Below the pieces are notes generated by a model. The model did not search any database. It was given only the letters and a program-made list of their open reading frames with translations, and was not told the origin of the DNA. A stretch of 64,000 nucleotides of DNA from Aquanectria penicillioides (Eukaryota > Ascomycota > Sordariomycetes > Hypocreales > Nectriaceae), in NCBI GenBank assembly GCA_003415625.1, contig PYIU01000006.1, positions 1,984,001 through 2,048,000 of the forward strand, in the 5' to 3' direction. Below, piece after piece: positions 46,788 through 59,252 of the stretch. Position 1 is the first letter of the stretch; each line of letters opens with the position of its first letter. The translations under genes were made by a program, and so were the position numbers.

Positions 46788-47955
46788 ATGGCCGAGAACC
46801 TGGTGGATGCCTTTTGGCAGCTCCCTGCAATTGCAAGGTAAGTTCCTCATCCCCCCGTCTGCCTCGCTCGCTGTGGACCACGTGGCTGACTCGTCTGTTC
46901 CAGAAATGTCACCGCTGTAGCTGCGACTCTATCGCTCGCTATCCTCCTGAGGGTTATCCCGGACACTGGTTTGTCCATGACCCGTCCTACATATGGCGGA
47001 TCCCTCCTCACATATGGCGGCCCGTAACCACCTTTGTCCTCCTTGGCGACGGTCTATCCTTGCTATTTAATGCGTATTTTCTCTACCATTATTTGTCCCA
47101 ACTGGAAATGGGCAACCCACGCTTCCCGCGTAAAGCCGACGTCATCTGGTATCTGATGTTTGTCTGCACCACTACTCTGGTAAGCTTAGGCCCGTTCGCT
47201 CCGTGCATTGTCTCGAGAAATCCTTCCCCTGTTACCCCCTCATATATCTGCCCGGACAGTGTATTGCTTCTACTGCTGTCACGGTTCCTGGAAATGAGGA
47301 AGATTACCCTTACACTTCGGACGGCCCATCATTCGCAAATCAGGGCTGCTCTGCGGTGTAGGCACGGTGGGATGTCTTATAGATGGCTCATGCGACCTCA
47401 ATTCGCTTGAGTGGTTTTTTAGCTCCCTACATATCTATTCTAGACGCACACACTTTGCAATTTGTTCTCTCCTGTGACGGACATTGACAATGTTACTAGA
47501 CGATCAACTACTTCGTCGGCTTGCCCTTGTACGGCATGATGGTCAATGCTCTAATTCTCGCCATGGCCTACACCGTAACCCAGGACCAGCGTGGCCAGAA
47601 GGCAACCTTCTTCTTTTTCACCATTCCGGCGCAGCTGATCCCCGCCGCAATGATCCTCATCAACCTCCTCTTCCCAGGAGGCTACATCATTATGTTGCTC
47701 CAGCTCGAGGGCCTGGTGGCAGCTCATTTGTATGACTTCCTCTCCCGGCTCTGGCCAGAGTTCGGTGGTGGTCCCAATATCATTGCCACACCCAACTTCG
47801 TCACTGGCCTTGTGCGAACCCCTCGCGTCCTCCAGAGAGGCTTTGGCACCGCGATCAGACCCAAGGAGCCTGAGTCTGGCAGTAGCACCGGCGCATCTCG
47901 AGGTCCGCTCCCTGATTCGTGGAAGACTCGAGGTCGCGGTCAACGCTTGGGTTGA
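46788..47955 (+). CDS. DFM1: Derlin, Dfm1-like (one frame break)
   Basis: Three exons (46788-46837, 46904-47179, 47500-47955), about 260 aa, with an unusually long second intron (320 nt). Derlin features: MAENLVDAFWQLPAIAR at the start, IWRPVTTFVL (the conserved WR motif), the Der1-typical LSQLEMGNPRFPRKADVIWYL, then QRGQKATFFFFTIPAQ, GLVAAHLYDFLSRLWPEFGGG (pseudo-rhomboid fold). The C-terminus ends WKTRGRGQRLG, a SHP-box-like Cdc48/p97-binding motif, which points to Dfm1 rather than Der1. Derlins are rhomboid pseudoproteases that move substrates across the ER membrane in ER-associated degradation. Exon 2 changes frame near 46958-46960: TLSLAILLRVIP is in one frame and GHWFVHDPSYIWR in another. 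One extra C in the CCC run restores a continuous derlin. Confidence 0.9.
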
Positions 47956-48166
47956 GTGGTGTGAATGTATGAGTAACAAATCAATGTACAACAGATATCG
48001 AATAAATTAGATCATAACGTGCCTTATTTGCCTCATTTTCTCGTGTGGGATATCTAACAAAATACAAGGTAAAACTCCGTCTCAAGGCCGACCACCGACT
48101 ATATTCCAAACACCATACTATCGCCCACTTACTCGAAAAACAGTAATTCTCCGTATCATAAATTCG

Positions 48167-49947
48167 TCAGTTAAATATTTTACTATGGCCGCTTAGGAGC
48201 GGCGATAAGTTTTGTTCCCGTCGCTTCAAGTACTCCCAATTAAAAGAAGCTGGAGGTCCATCTGCAATGACTTGCCCGCCACCCAGTGGCCGGTCTTGGA
48301 ATCGTGCGTCTAGCACAGCTAGAGGCTTGGAGATCCTCATTTCACGGTTTGGTTGCTCAACAACATCAACCGGAGTTGCCTCCTGCACCGTCACTTGAGG
48401 TGGAGAGTACATCTTAGGGATCTTAATCTTGGATAGTGAAGGAAGAACCAGAGAAGGAACATTGGTTTTAAATCTGTCGACCGGTTCGATGGGTGGGGGA
48501 GGAGGTAGGGGAGGAGGAGGCGGCAGAGCCGCTCTGAACTGCTGATTCCCATCGACCAAATCTTGCTGGCTCGAGGACCGCGAGTGGTAGCCATCGCTCT
48601 GGGCGGCTTGGACAATGGCGCTGGGGTCGACTCCGGAATCCTCAGCCGCGGCAAGATAGGCTTGTAGAGTGTATGAATCCGGCTTATGGATATTGTTGCC
48701 GCCAAGGACAGGTGGTGGAGGAACTGGCGGGGTGATGCTCCGAACAGATAAACGGCTCACCACACGCGGAAGATATGCGTGATGGGCTGGGAGCGCACTA
48801 TGTAGTCCCTGGGTTTGGGCATGGGTGGTTGATGAAAGCTGAGACCAATTTTCATCTCACTTTCAAGCTTGTCATAGTACTCGCCATTTGACATGCCGCG
48901 GCTGTGGCCTGGTGGTGCCTGAGTTGAAGTATAGGATGGCAGAGAGTTGGACCTCTCATGATTGGAAAAGGTTGGGTTCTTTTGAAGGCCATAAATGTGA
49001 AGGTTGTTCGTTGAGTCCGGAGGGGGGACTCGATCTTAATGCGTTGTTGGCGGTTGCGACGGCAAAAGATGAACAAGACCCAGAGTGCGCCAATAAGAGC
49101 CAGGGTGCAAGCAAGGGCAATACCAGCAATGGCGCCTGTGGTCATTGTTTTAGCCCCGATCCCACCGTCACCAGAAAGGGTTGTGTTGGAAGTATCTGTG
49201 ATATTGACAACCGAGGACGAGAATATCGTGCCACTTAGTCCGATCATGTCGCTCGCATTCGGTCGTTGTTTACATCCAGCTTGAAGAGCTATCAAGACTA
49301 TCGGGAGGTCAGCCAAGGTGCTCAATCATCAGGGGCAGGTCTGGTTTACAGTTTGAGAAATAAGTCTGGCTAGAAGTTGATTGAAGACAGTTCATGCATC
49401 CATAGTAGTTGTCGCTACTCATTGTTGTGCAATAGTCAAACTGGCCGGCCGTGGTGGCATTGACCAGCGAAGTCTCGAAGGCCTTCTGCAGAGGCCCACA
49501 TGCTCCGTCGATATTGCAAGGAGAGTTGATGATACCACCTGAGGGGGCGCTAGGGTACGAGAAAATGCACACGTCGAAGGCATATCGCACATTGTCTAGA
49601 CAAGAATCATCAGCATCCTATTACAATGGCCACTAGGGTGGTGGGTTGAGGTCGGCGAGCAACTTACACAAAAATGAAAAGACATCGCCCTGGCCATGCC
49701 AAGTCGCATTGCTCTTCTGGAGGCAGTTCAGGCAATTTCGAAACTTGACACCCTTGCCAGGTTGCGAGAAGTCGTCGTCTTCACAGGTGATTTCTGAGGA
49801 GTTTGTCCGCGTGACGTCGGATGAGGATGAGGAGACATCGGAGCAGAGGGCAGCACAACCAGAGCCAGGAGTGGCATGTAGTGCCTGGAGTGCAGTGACG
49901 AAGAAACAAAGAGCCAGGATGCTCAGCCTCTGGCGGAATCCCCACAT
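48167..49947 (-). CDS. Receptor-like Cys-rich single-pass membrane protein, paralog 1 (two frame breaks)
   Basis: Three exons (49668-49947, 49350-49595, 48167-49288), about 549 aa. A signal peptide (LSILALCFFVTALQALHA) leads into TPGSGCAALCSD and an ectodomain with two CxxCLQ modules (NCLNCLQKS, GCMNCLQST). A TM helix follows (IAGIALACTLALIGALWVLFIF) with a basic stop-transfer CRRNRQQR. The cytoplasmic tail has YTLQAYL, a polyproline run and the signature IPKMYSPPQVTVQEATPVD. It is a paralog of the gene at 59253-60992: same two intron positions and phases, same signature. Two shifts occur, at the G run near 49020-49026 (plus strand) and the T run near 48850-48853. Each is cured by one added base, and the frame between them aligns with the paralog (GEYYDKLESE against AEYHDRLEKE). 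Family not recognised. Confidence 0.82.
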
Positions 49948-52900
49948 GTTGAATCACTGGCCAAGGCAGACCAGCAATTGAGTCGAGCAAAGTGGCGGAG
50001 GAGCAATCGTTGGGAAATCAAGTGACGGATCTGAAACGGTCAAGGTAAGACGGCCAGCATGGCAGGCCGGAGAACTGGGAGTGCCACGAGGGATAGATTC
50101 CACAGGGAGATGGAGGACGTGGCTCCTCTTGAGAAGGGAATATGCTACAACCCCTCCAAAGTTTCGAAAGACAGAAGCAAAGGAAAATGGGGATATTCTC
50201 AACTTCAACCCGTGGGACCGACTGTCATGTTATTAAAGTCGGGCAGCACAGAGTTTCATGAGTAGCAAGCCATCGGGACGACTGGGAGGAGCAATGGTAA
50301 GCCGACATGGTTCTGTGCGTTAGTCGCAAAATGGAATTCAATCTCATAGGGTAGATAGTCGCTCAACCGGGGAAACAAAGTGTCAAACGGTCAACGGTGT
50401 GAGCCCCGGGATAGCGGCCACATCGCCCGAGCGGGGCCGCTGGCCAATGGAACGCGGATGTGTGAGTCTTGCAAGGATGCGGTCCTCTGATCTTCCAATC
50501 ATCGCTGGGCTGCAAGCGTCCACGGCGGTTAAAGAGCATCAACTCTAGGCAAATCAAGAGGCACCGAGTGGTCGTGCAGACGCTGGCCAACTGTACATCC
50601 AGTCTTTTTCCTGAAACGCTTGGCTGGGAACATGCTGTTCGCTGCCTATGTGCCGCTGCGGGGTGGTTCAGCCATGAGAAGCAAAGCTGTCAGAGTCAGA
50701 GCCAACGATGCAACGACATGACGGGCGAGCGTGGAGGCGTACAGGAAAACTTGGACGTGTTTCATCGTCCCCCGGCACCGAAAGCCAAGAAACCCGCACT
50801 TGCAATCTTGTTAGGTCATCGAGTCAAGCAGTTGAAATCTCGTCTTCGCTTCAGGATTTATCGCGCGCTTCTTTTGAGTCCGTTCGTTCGGGAATCTCGT
50901 CCGGTCAAGCCAAGCGAAAGATGCAAGCGCCTGGAGCGTCGATTGCCGCAGACGCGCGGACCACCCTGAGCTAGTCTCCTAGGCTCAAATTAGCAACAAT
51001 GGCATGGGGTGATGTGATAGTGATGGAAGCTGCATATTCAGAGTCATCCCTATATTCCCAACATCTGCCATCTGGTTATTGGCCTCAATCCTCTCCTTAG
51101 TACTGTGAAAAATTTCCTCCTCCTCCTCGTGATCAGGTCGAGCCGTTAGGCTAGCAGAAGGATGCGGTGCATATAAACGATGCTTCGCCCCAATAAAGGT
51201 ATGCCCTTCTCAACACATCATTATTTCATGCGAAGCCGCAAACAAAGCCCAGACCCGGCGTTTCCCTTCCGTCATGCACCTCGCTTACTTCTCTAGCCCA
51301 GGCCCGCCTAATATGGGCCCACTTAACGTGAGCCGACCACCCTCTTGCAGGTACCAAAGGTCCAAACTCGGTCGATTCCCTCAGCCTCGGTGCTCAGTTC
51401 GTTTCATAGGGATCTTGTGTGAGCATCCATCCGCCACATGAAATATCAGCTAATGCCCAATTTGTTGGGTGAGGGGAAGGCTTAGGTATTTTGTACCTTG
51501 ACATTGACACCGCCATCCATCACTTCCAATCAGCATTCTGCTGGCTCCCAACCCCCCTCCCCATCTCTTTCACACTCATCTTACAAAATGTAACCCATAA
51601 TATCCCTTAGTAGTCACCCACTGCCCATTGGCGATCACCCGAAGTGAGAAAATACTAGGACAGTGAGGCCTTGTTCGCTCCCAATATTGCTCTCTTGCTG
51701 GTATGCCGTCGTCAAATTTCATTGATGAAAACGATTATTATGATTGGAAAGATCATCAATTGGCCACCACTCATTTGCGTGGATGTTTATGATTGTGTGA
51801 TTTCATTTTGACTCAGATAAACCTGATAGTAAGGCCGACTGTAGGGTAGGGACCGGCACAGGTGATGGTCAAAAATTTACACGACAGACCTGCGGTACCT
51901 CCTTGCCGCTCAACCAACGATTCAAGGATCGGCTTTCTTACAGAATGGGGCTTGACACGATGTAAGGGACGAACCGCATCTGTGGCCAAGCTTGCGACGG
52001 GGAAATGATGCCGCCATCTCTTAGTACCTAAAGTGCCTACATTGCCTAAGAAAGAAGTGCGTTTAAGGTGCACCTGACTGGTCAAGCGGATGCTAGACAT
52101 TCCTTCTGCCCTTGCCCGTCGCCTCCTCCTCGTTTCAGAACAAAGGCGGTCAGGCCCTAGACTCTGTGTCATTAGATGGAGATGATGGGATGGGTTGGTA
52201 TCACGACACAATACAACATGTGTTGAAAAATTAAGGGTGTCGTGCCTTCCCATTGAGACATTCTGCATCTAAAGAGATTGACCACTAAAAAATTGATCTG
52301 ATAAAGCCTTCGTGCTCGCCCTGAGCGAACATGGCTGTACGAGATGATCACTTTGAATGTTCCGCCTTGCCACTCACTGCGAGGCAAGTGCGTGGTGACA
52401 GCCGTCTGAACTGGTGGATTGAGTCCCCGTCGCTGAACATGGTAGCGCTAAAAACGGCCGCAGCTTTGAGGCCAGCGAAGCGACGCAATTCTGCATCCCA
52501 TCGCGAGTGGCGCGCGGCTCCCGGCTATTGCAAGCATGGATAGTGGCGACCGAGTCTAGAATGTAGGAGCGGATAGGATGACCATAATGACCAGGTCCTT
52601 GCCTGTGGAAGAATGGACGCATCGTCCGTTTTTTTCCCTGAGGAGGGAGGGGACACTGTTGGATTACATTTAGGGGCTGGGGTGTGCACTGAGTCGGGGC
52701 ATGAGCTTCTTACGGCGGCAGAGGACAAGCAAGTACCGGTATCTGGTCAGCTCAAGTGTGCTACCCAAGCGACAGGCTGCGCAGGGCCCAAAAGCCCAGA
52801 GAGGCAAGGTTGGAAGCCAAAGCGGCACGCTTGTCAACGTTGTTGACGTGTGATGCAACTAGGATAAGGGTGACGCTTTGGGGCGGCAGCGCAGCGGTCC

Positions 52901-54375
52901 TCCCGGTCCCTGGCACTGCGACTATGTAACCGCCTGGCCACCATGGGAAAAAAAAAACAGAATGGATCGGCCAGAAGCGGAGAGAATTCAAAGCGTTTTG
53001 GCCGTGTGCTGGTCGAGTGTTGGGTTAGTCATGCGCGAAGGGGACGTACTTTCGATTCCCTTGCGCAGTCTGGTAGCATTGAGAATCGAATGATGAGGAC
53101 AGTCAAGCTTGTGTCAAGATCGGCGCGAGTTATTGCGTTCATTTGCTCAATTTGTAGCAGTCGTTGAAGACTCAGCCGAGAGCGTGTTTGAGCCTCCAGT
53201 GGGCCGAGATTTAGATCTCATCTGCTCTTACAAAGTCAAGAGATCTCCTGCCAAGTTGCCAGCCCGCCCGCAGCCACCGCTGGTCCCGGAAGGCCCGTAC
53301 GGCAACCAAAAAGCCGCTAGGAAGTTGGAGAAACACGGTGAATGGTTGCAAGGTTCTCATCACCGAGCAAAGCGGGGGCTGGTGAAGGGATTTCCCCTGA
53401 GAGAGCCGCTGAGGGCGAGTGCACATGAGCAGATGAATACGTCAGTGGGAGACGACTTTGTGATGGCACACTTCCGGCGACGGTGCTCCATAGGGACAGA
53501 CTGGAACGGCGGACGCCCCTCTGTACCTTTCCAGAACTCCCGTCAGCTAGCCCTGAATAGCACCTGGAGCAGCGTGGTTGCATGGAAATCACAAAGCTGA
53601 GTTGGTGGTTCATTCGACAGGGACCCACGCCCGCGCAGTCTTCGCTCTCAGGGCTTGGGCGCATGCGGGCACGCAGCATGCACGCTCCTGCTTTCTCTCA
53701 CCCCGCCAAAGACTGTAACTGGTTGAAGCGCGCGGTGGGCTTGGGGGTGGGCTTTGTCCGGGCTATCACGCCTGGGTGCGGCGACCAGTTACAAGGAAGC
53801 GCTGTCCGATGGGCTGGATTGCGGCATGGGTCCCGGGTGCACGGTGGTCCCTGACCCCTGTAACCTCCGCTGGCAACTGGCGGTTAACGCTGGTCTGCGG
53901 TTGGCTGCCGCCCATGACGCCTCGTGCTGTTCTGCAAAGAACCAGCCCACTAAATGCGCACCACCCACCACCAACACCGGCTCCAGAGCACAACCAAGAT
54001 GCTGATGCTGAGCGCTACAGGAGGGAGACCAAGAATTGGTGCCATTGCACCCGGGGTTTTCTTGGGCGGTTGTCCAGCCCCGAGTCCCGCCTCATATACC
54101 TACTTCGGCCCCCATACGCTTGCGCTAAATTAGGCCTCCTCCGCATTTGCTTGTTTCGAGGCCCATCTCCTGCCCTTTCCCCCTTCAGCCCTCCACTTTC
54201 GCAGGTTGATTTCATGCCTCCTCTTGGTGTTTCTTTTGTGATTTTACCCTCCTGTTCTTTTGGTTTTGTTATTGAAGCCTTCGAATTCCCCGACCTCAGG
54301 TAGTTGGAGCGCCCAGCTGTTGTTCGGCCTGAAAGACGTGTTGCTGCTGCGGGGTTCGACAAGCCCGTCACCGAG
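49948..54375. other. 4.4-kb divergent intergenic region
   Basis: This region lies between the start of membrane-protein paralog 1 and the amidase start. Readings of up to 166 codons exist but have shadow-like composition and no motif. A pyrimidine-rich leader (54130-54300) precedes the amidase gene. No gene is supported. Confidence 0.45.
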
Positions 54376-57300
54376 ATGAGGATAGGTTGCTTGCAGTTCG
54401 CACCCCAGGTGGGAGATGTCGACAACAACTTGAACCGCGCAGATTCGGTGTTGTCCAAGGCGAACCCAGACGATTTGGATCTTCTCGTTTTACCCGAGCT
54501 GGCTTTCTCCGGTAAGGACCTTCGATATCCCAGGGGACTCTGGGGGCTTTGCGCCTCTCAAGTTTCCAAAATGCGCCCAACTGGGCTGCGCCAGTTTTGA
54601 TCGCTAACATTTGCCTTCAGGGTACAACTTCAAATCGCTGCAAGACATTACCCCATTTCTCGAACCTTCAGGCTCCGGCATCACGTCTCTTTGGGCCCGG
54701 ACAATTGCGCTGAAGTACAACTGCACTGTCACTGTTGGCTACCCTGAGAAGGTCGACGTATCCCCGAAATGGCCCACTGGCCCCGAATACTACAACTCTG
54801 CAATCGTCGTCAACGGAGATGGAGAAACAATAGCGAACTACCGAAAATCTTTTCTTTACTATACCGATGAGACATGGGCTCTGGAAGGGGACCGTGGCTT
54901 CTTCGAAGGCTTCATCCCCGGATTGGGAACACCACCATCGGTATCTGTAAGTTCTCATCTCCCATGAAGCGATAAACGCCCCTTGCTAACATTAGTCAAA
55001 TAGGCATGGATCTAAAGTATGCCACACATACTCCACCGGTCAATTTAGCTTGCTAACCTTTCATAGCCCTTACAAGTTCCAAGCACCTTGGCATGCCTTC
55101 GAGTTTGCCTTCCACATCTTGGAAATGGAGTCCAACCTTGTCATTGTATCCATGGCTTGGATGACAAGAGAGGATCCACGCCGCTTTAGCCGTATGCCCA
55201 ACGAACCCGATATGGAAACCCTGACCTACTGGGTTACTCGGCTAGAACCACTCATTCGCTCCGACAACCGCGACGAGATCATTGTTGTCTTCTGCAATCG
55301 CACAGGCAACGAAGACGAAGCCATTTACGCTGGTACCAGCGCAGTGATCGGCATCCAGGATGGCGAGGTCAAAGTCTACGGCCTTCTTGGCCGTGGCGAA
55401 AAGGAACTGTTGGTTATTGACACCAACAACCCACCTTACGCCAAGTTGGTCTATCGACCTGATGTCAACGGCGAGGGCATGCAGGCACCTGGGCAGCTCC
55501 AGAAGCCTGGAGATCCCGATGTGCCCAGAAGCGGACATGGATCCAACGTTTCTCGTCACGAGGAGCGTTCTGGTGACCAACAGAATCCTATCCAGGCGGG
55601 CGGCAACCAGAATTCTACATCTGATGCAAAGCAGCCCCCTGATTCATCACTGCCTCCGCTTCCAATCATTCCAAAGCAGTCAAGCAGAACTCCGCTAAAG
55701 AAACCCTTTCCGCCTTCGATTACTATTCCATCTGCTCCTGACCTAGTAAAGAGCAATTCGGCACGGTCACCCGGAACTGAGAGCCTGAATATTCCTACTC
55801 CCTCTGCACCAAGCCCGACCCCTATGGCTATTCGGCCCCGTTTGATTATTCCGGAATCCCCGCCAATTCTCCCATATCAATATCCGCCTGATCATCCTAT
55901 CAGTGCCGCTTCACTGAGATCCGAGCGATCAGTTCAATCTGCCAAATCCAACATGTCTGAGGCATCCATCAGCACGGTTCGTTCGAACCCTCGACCGCCT
56001 GAGGATAGCACACCATATCCTCATAGCGGTGTTCCTCTCAGTGGCTACCCCACGAACACCTTCAAATCAGAACAACGAATCTATGGCGGGCATGTTTCTA
56101 TTGCAACTGGAGCCGATCCGATAAGCCCAGCGTCCACATTGGATGGCATGTCTCCAATGTCTCCCCAGTGGTATTGGCGATCCCCAGATACAGCTGTTCG
56201 ACCCACCCATACCGGGACGTGGACAGCCGGAACGCCGATTGGAAGACACCCCGAACCGTTCCCGTGGCCTGCTATCACAGGCGACCTAACAGGAACGGCA
56301 ACTCAATCCCAGAATAAGAGCGCCGTGAAGGATCGAACGAAAAGCAACGCAACACCAAAAGCCCTACACGACGTAAGGCACATGAATTCTCAGTCGCCCC
56401 AGTCCAACACATCGTCCAATAGGACCAATAGAACGATGGTTTCGGAATCGTCTGATGCTTCCAAAGGAACCATTCATGGAAATACCACGAATGAAAGAAC
56501 CTTTCAGAGACCATCCTCTCCAAAATCGCGAAATGCAAGTCGATCCCGCATGCATGAAAGGTCTGCTTCTGCGGCTGGGGACCGCGACATCGCAGCTACC
56601 ATTGCACAGCATCTTGAGAGCATCTCTCAACGGGCCGAGTCTGCGATGAAAATGCGCGAGGAATCAACCAATGGTACTCCTTGCCCTGATCGACCCGCGT
56701 CCCCAAAGTCTCGGAACTGTAGTAGGAGCCGTCCCGCTGATGCAGATATCCTTTCAGAGCACCAGATGATCCACATTGCTGCGAGTCCCAGCATTCTTCC
56801 AAACGATAATCGACCCATTTATCGAAGTGTGTCCCGTGCGGCCTACCACCAGCGCAGCAACTCTGCTGCTAGGGTCAACGGGGTCGGACAAAATGCAGTC
56901 GAGGAGCGATCCAACACTCCCAACAACAGCGCGAACATAGGCCGCCCTCTTTCTCGCGCAGCAAGCCGAGGTCGAACTCCCGGGCCAAAAGGCTCACCGA
57001 CCAGTGGAAATATTGATCCAGTTCCTCAATATCATGAACGTTCATCCTCTTTGGATTCTACTCGAAATGGTCTTCTCCATCAACGAATTCCCAGCGGCCA
57101 GCCTCAAAGGAGACAATCTCGATCTCGCAGGACGTCTACCAGTAACCATGGAAGGCATACCTCTCAGGGGCCAGACCCTGCTGATTTCGAGAGAGTTGAA
57201 GCTATCCTTTGTCCAAACTGTCCTGTGCATGGCCAAAGGTCCATGTCAAATGCACCACCGGAGACCCAACCCTCAGCACGCTCCAATGGTTCCGCTGCGA

Positions 57301-57731
57301 GAGCTTCTCCCCCGCAAGGATCTCCGGGGATTCGCTCAGCTTCCGCATTTGAGCCTCTTCGGAAAGGTAGCTCGCTGAGGAATTGTGAAGTTGAGAGTAT
57401 CGAGACAAGGAAACTGGCCGCTGTGGCCGCGATGAAAAAGACCATTGATGCTCTTGGCAAGACCCAAACGCCGATTGAAGGAGCTGAGGCGAGTGACAGT
57501 GGTTCCTCTGCAGAGACCGTCCCAACAATTTCTACGCCAGGGCGATCGCCCTCCACACCCTCCTTCTTTGAGCCAAGCACGCCACGGGCTATGGTGCTTG
57601 AGACCGACGACACGGATGTGGAACCGCTTCCCATAGGGAGTCTAGACGACATGGTCATTACACCCACCGCTAGATGCATTGAATCAGACCAGTTAAAAGC
57701 ACTAGATCTGCCCACCAGTTTTGTGGTTTGA
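54376..57731 (+). CDS. NTA1: NTA1-like protein N-terminal amidase with long disordered tail (one frame break)
   Basis: Exons 54376-54511, 54621-54946, 55004-55016 and 55067-57731, about 1046 aa; yeast Nta1 has about 457. The nitrilase-fold domain takes the first ~320 residues: MRIGCLQFAPQVGDVDNN, VLPELAFSG (catalytic Glu), ANYRKSFLYYTDE (catalytic Lys) and GICMDLNPYKF (catalytic Cys). The Cys codon is split between exon 2 and a 13-nt micro-exon. Nta1 deamidates N-terminal Asn and Gln, feeding the N-degron pathway. The remaining ~720 residues are Ser/Pro/Arg-rich and disordered, with a repeated RP-S/A-SPKSRN-A/C-SRSR motif. Exon 2 breaks near 54924-54930: the reading PGLG continues in frame as a non-family peptide, whereas one added base in GGGAA gives NTTIGIC, and exon phases then agree. 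Confidence 0.88.
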
Positions 57732-59252
57732 TTGAGATGACCTGCCAAGTACATAGCGACACATGTATTACTTTCTTTTTTGACGTATTAATTTACGAAT
57801 TAGCTGTCCCATTGTTAATTAGGACAGATGGATGGGAAAATGGGTAGATTTTACGACACAACATTGATTTTGCTGCTCTCATGAGGAGTTGCAGCCATGA
57901 TACCAATGGCGCCGAATATGGTTCCCTAACCCAAGGTGGAGGGAAAGATTTGGAATGCCCTGAGCTGCACAAGCTCTTTTTCTTTTATCTTTTTATTTCG
58001 CAATACCTCCTATCCTTTGGGCTTTTCTTTGCATGTTTGATAGCGTTTGGTGGAAAGCAAGGAGTCTTTTTGGGGGAATTAGGTAGATAGTGCAATTTTT
58101 CCTTAGACAACTGTGCCGACACCAAATGACCTGTGGATAATGTGTACTGAATGAAACAAATGATGCAACAAAAAAAAACAACAACGCGCACAACGGAGCT
58201 CTCTCGAAGAACTTATGTCGGTATGCCACAACTTGGAAGAAATGGCGCCTACCAATGACCGGAATTTGCCGTCAACCTCCCCCCATGAGCAAACAACTAT
58301 TTGTCATCCTCTCGAAACAAGTCTTGGTATTGTCGCAATTAGATATCAGGCTTCGACATTCCGCAATACTTGGGTTCTCCGTGTTTTCGAAATTATCAAA
58401 CCGCTTGCTAGGTCTTTTTCAACCAAGGCCTCGCTTCCCCCTAGGCAAGATTGCTCCTCTCCTTGATGCCCTCCTACTACTTGCCTCGTCAGATACGAGC
58501 CCTTTCCTTGGAGTGGCTCAACTAACCCAGTTGTAACCAATTATCCAAGGATGACTGTATAGCGTAGCTCTCCCTGCTCCGAGATGCCCTTTGGATGAAA
58601 GAAAACACGTCCATGACTGATGGGCTCTAGTTTTGGGTGTCAATAGCTAACTCGAAGGAAAAATTCACTTCTGTGCCATCAACATTTGGAAGAATATACA
58701 TGGTGACAAGCGAGGTCCGAATCGGGTAACATGAAATGACCTAAACTGGACTAGATCTATAGGTGCTATTGGCACCCAATCTTACCACATACGACCATAC
58801 CCACTAGAAAACTCAGGATCCCGTCCGCTCTCCCATAGATAAGCTGGTGAGGGGTGGATTAGTAGTTGGGTCGGTGATGACCAGCGAATCCCCGCTGTTG
58901 TATGTTTTCTATTTTTGCTCGACCTCCTTCCAGTTTGGGCTAGCTGGAGTGTGTGAATGGAAAAAAATAACTGATCAATTATTTGACTCTTTTTTTTTCA
59001 AGTCAGCCAATGAAAGCTTCAGCCTTAGCCCTATTTATATCCCATGTTCTCAAATCTCGGCCTTATCCATCCATGGTGGGCACAATTTGATAATTATCAA
59101 CATTTGAGTAGTTATCTACCTACCTGTGTAACCTGAACTCCGTGCTTAAAAACCATCCATCAATGCCTAGCCTCCCCATATCCATTTATGTACTCAAAAC
59201 TCCAATTTCCCAAAAGATTGTGGATCCTAGTGATCAAGCGGATTTGTTAATA
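57732..59252. other. Convergent intergenic, 1.5 kb
   Basis: This holds the 3' flanks of the amidase and of membrane-protein paralog 2. No convincing gene is seen. Confidence 0.5.

Noticed and set aside
50469..50969. 166-codon plus-strand reading
   Set aside because: No recognisable domain; mixed basic composition typical of shadow readings.
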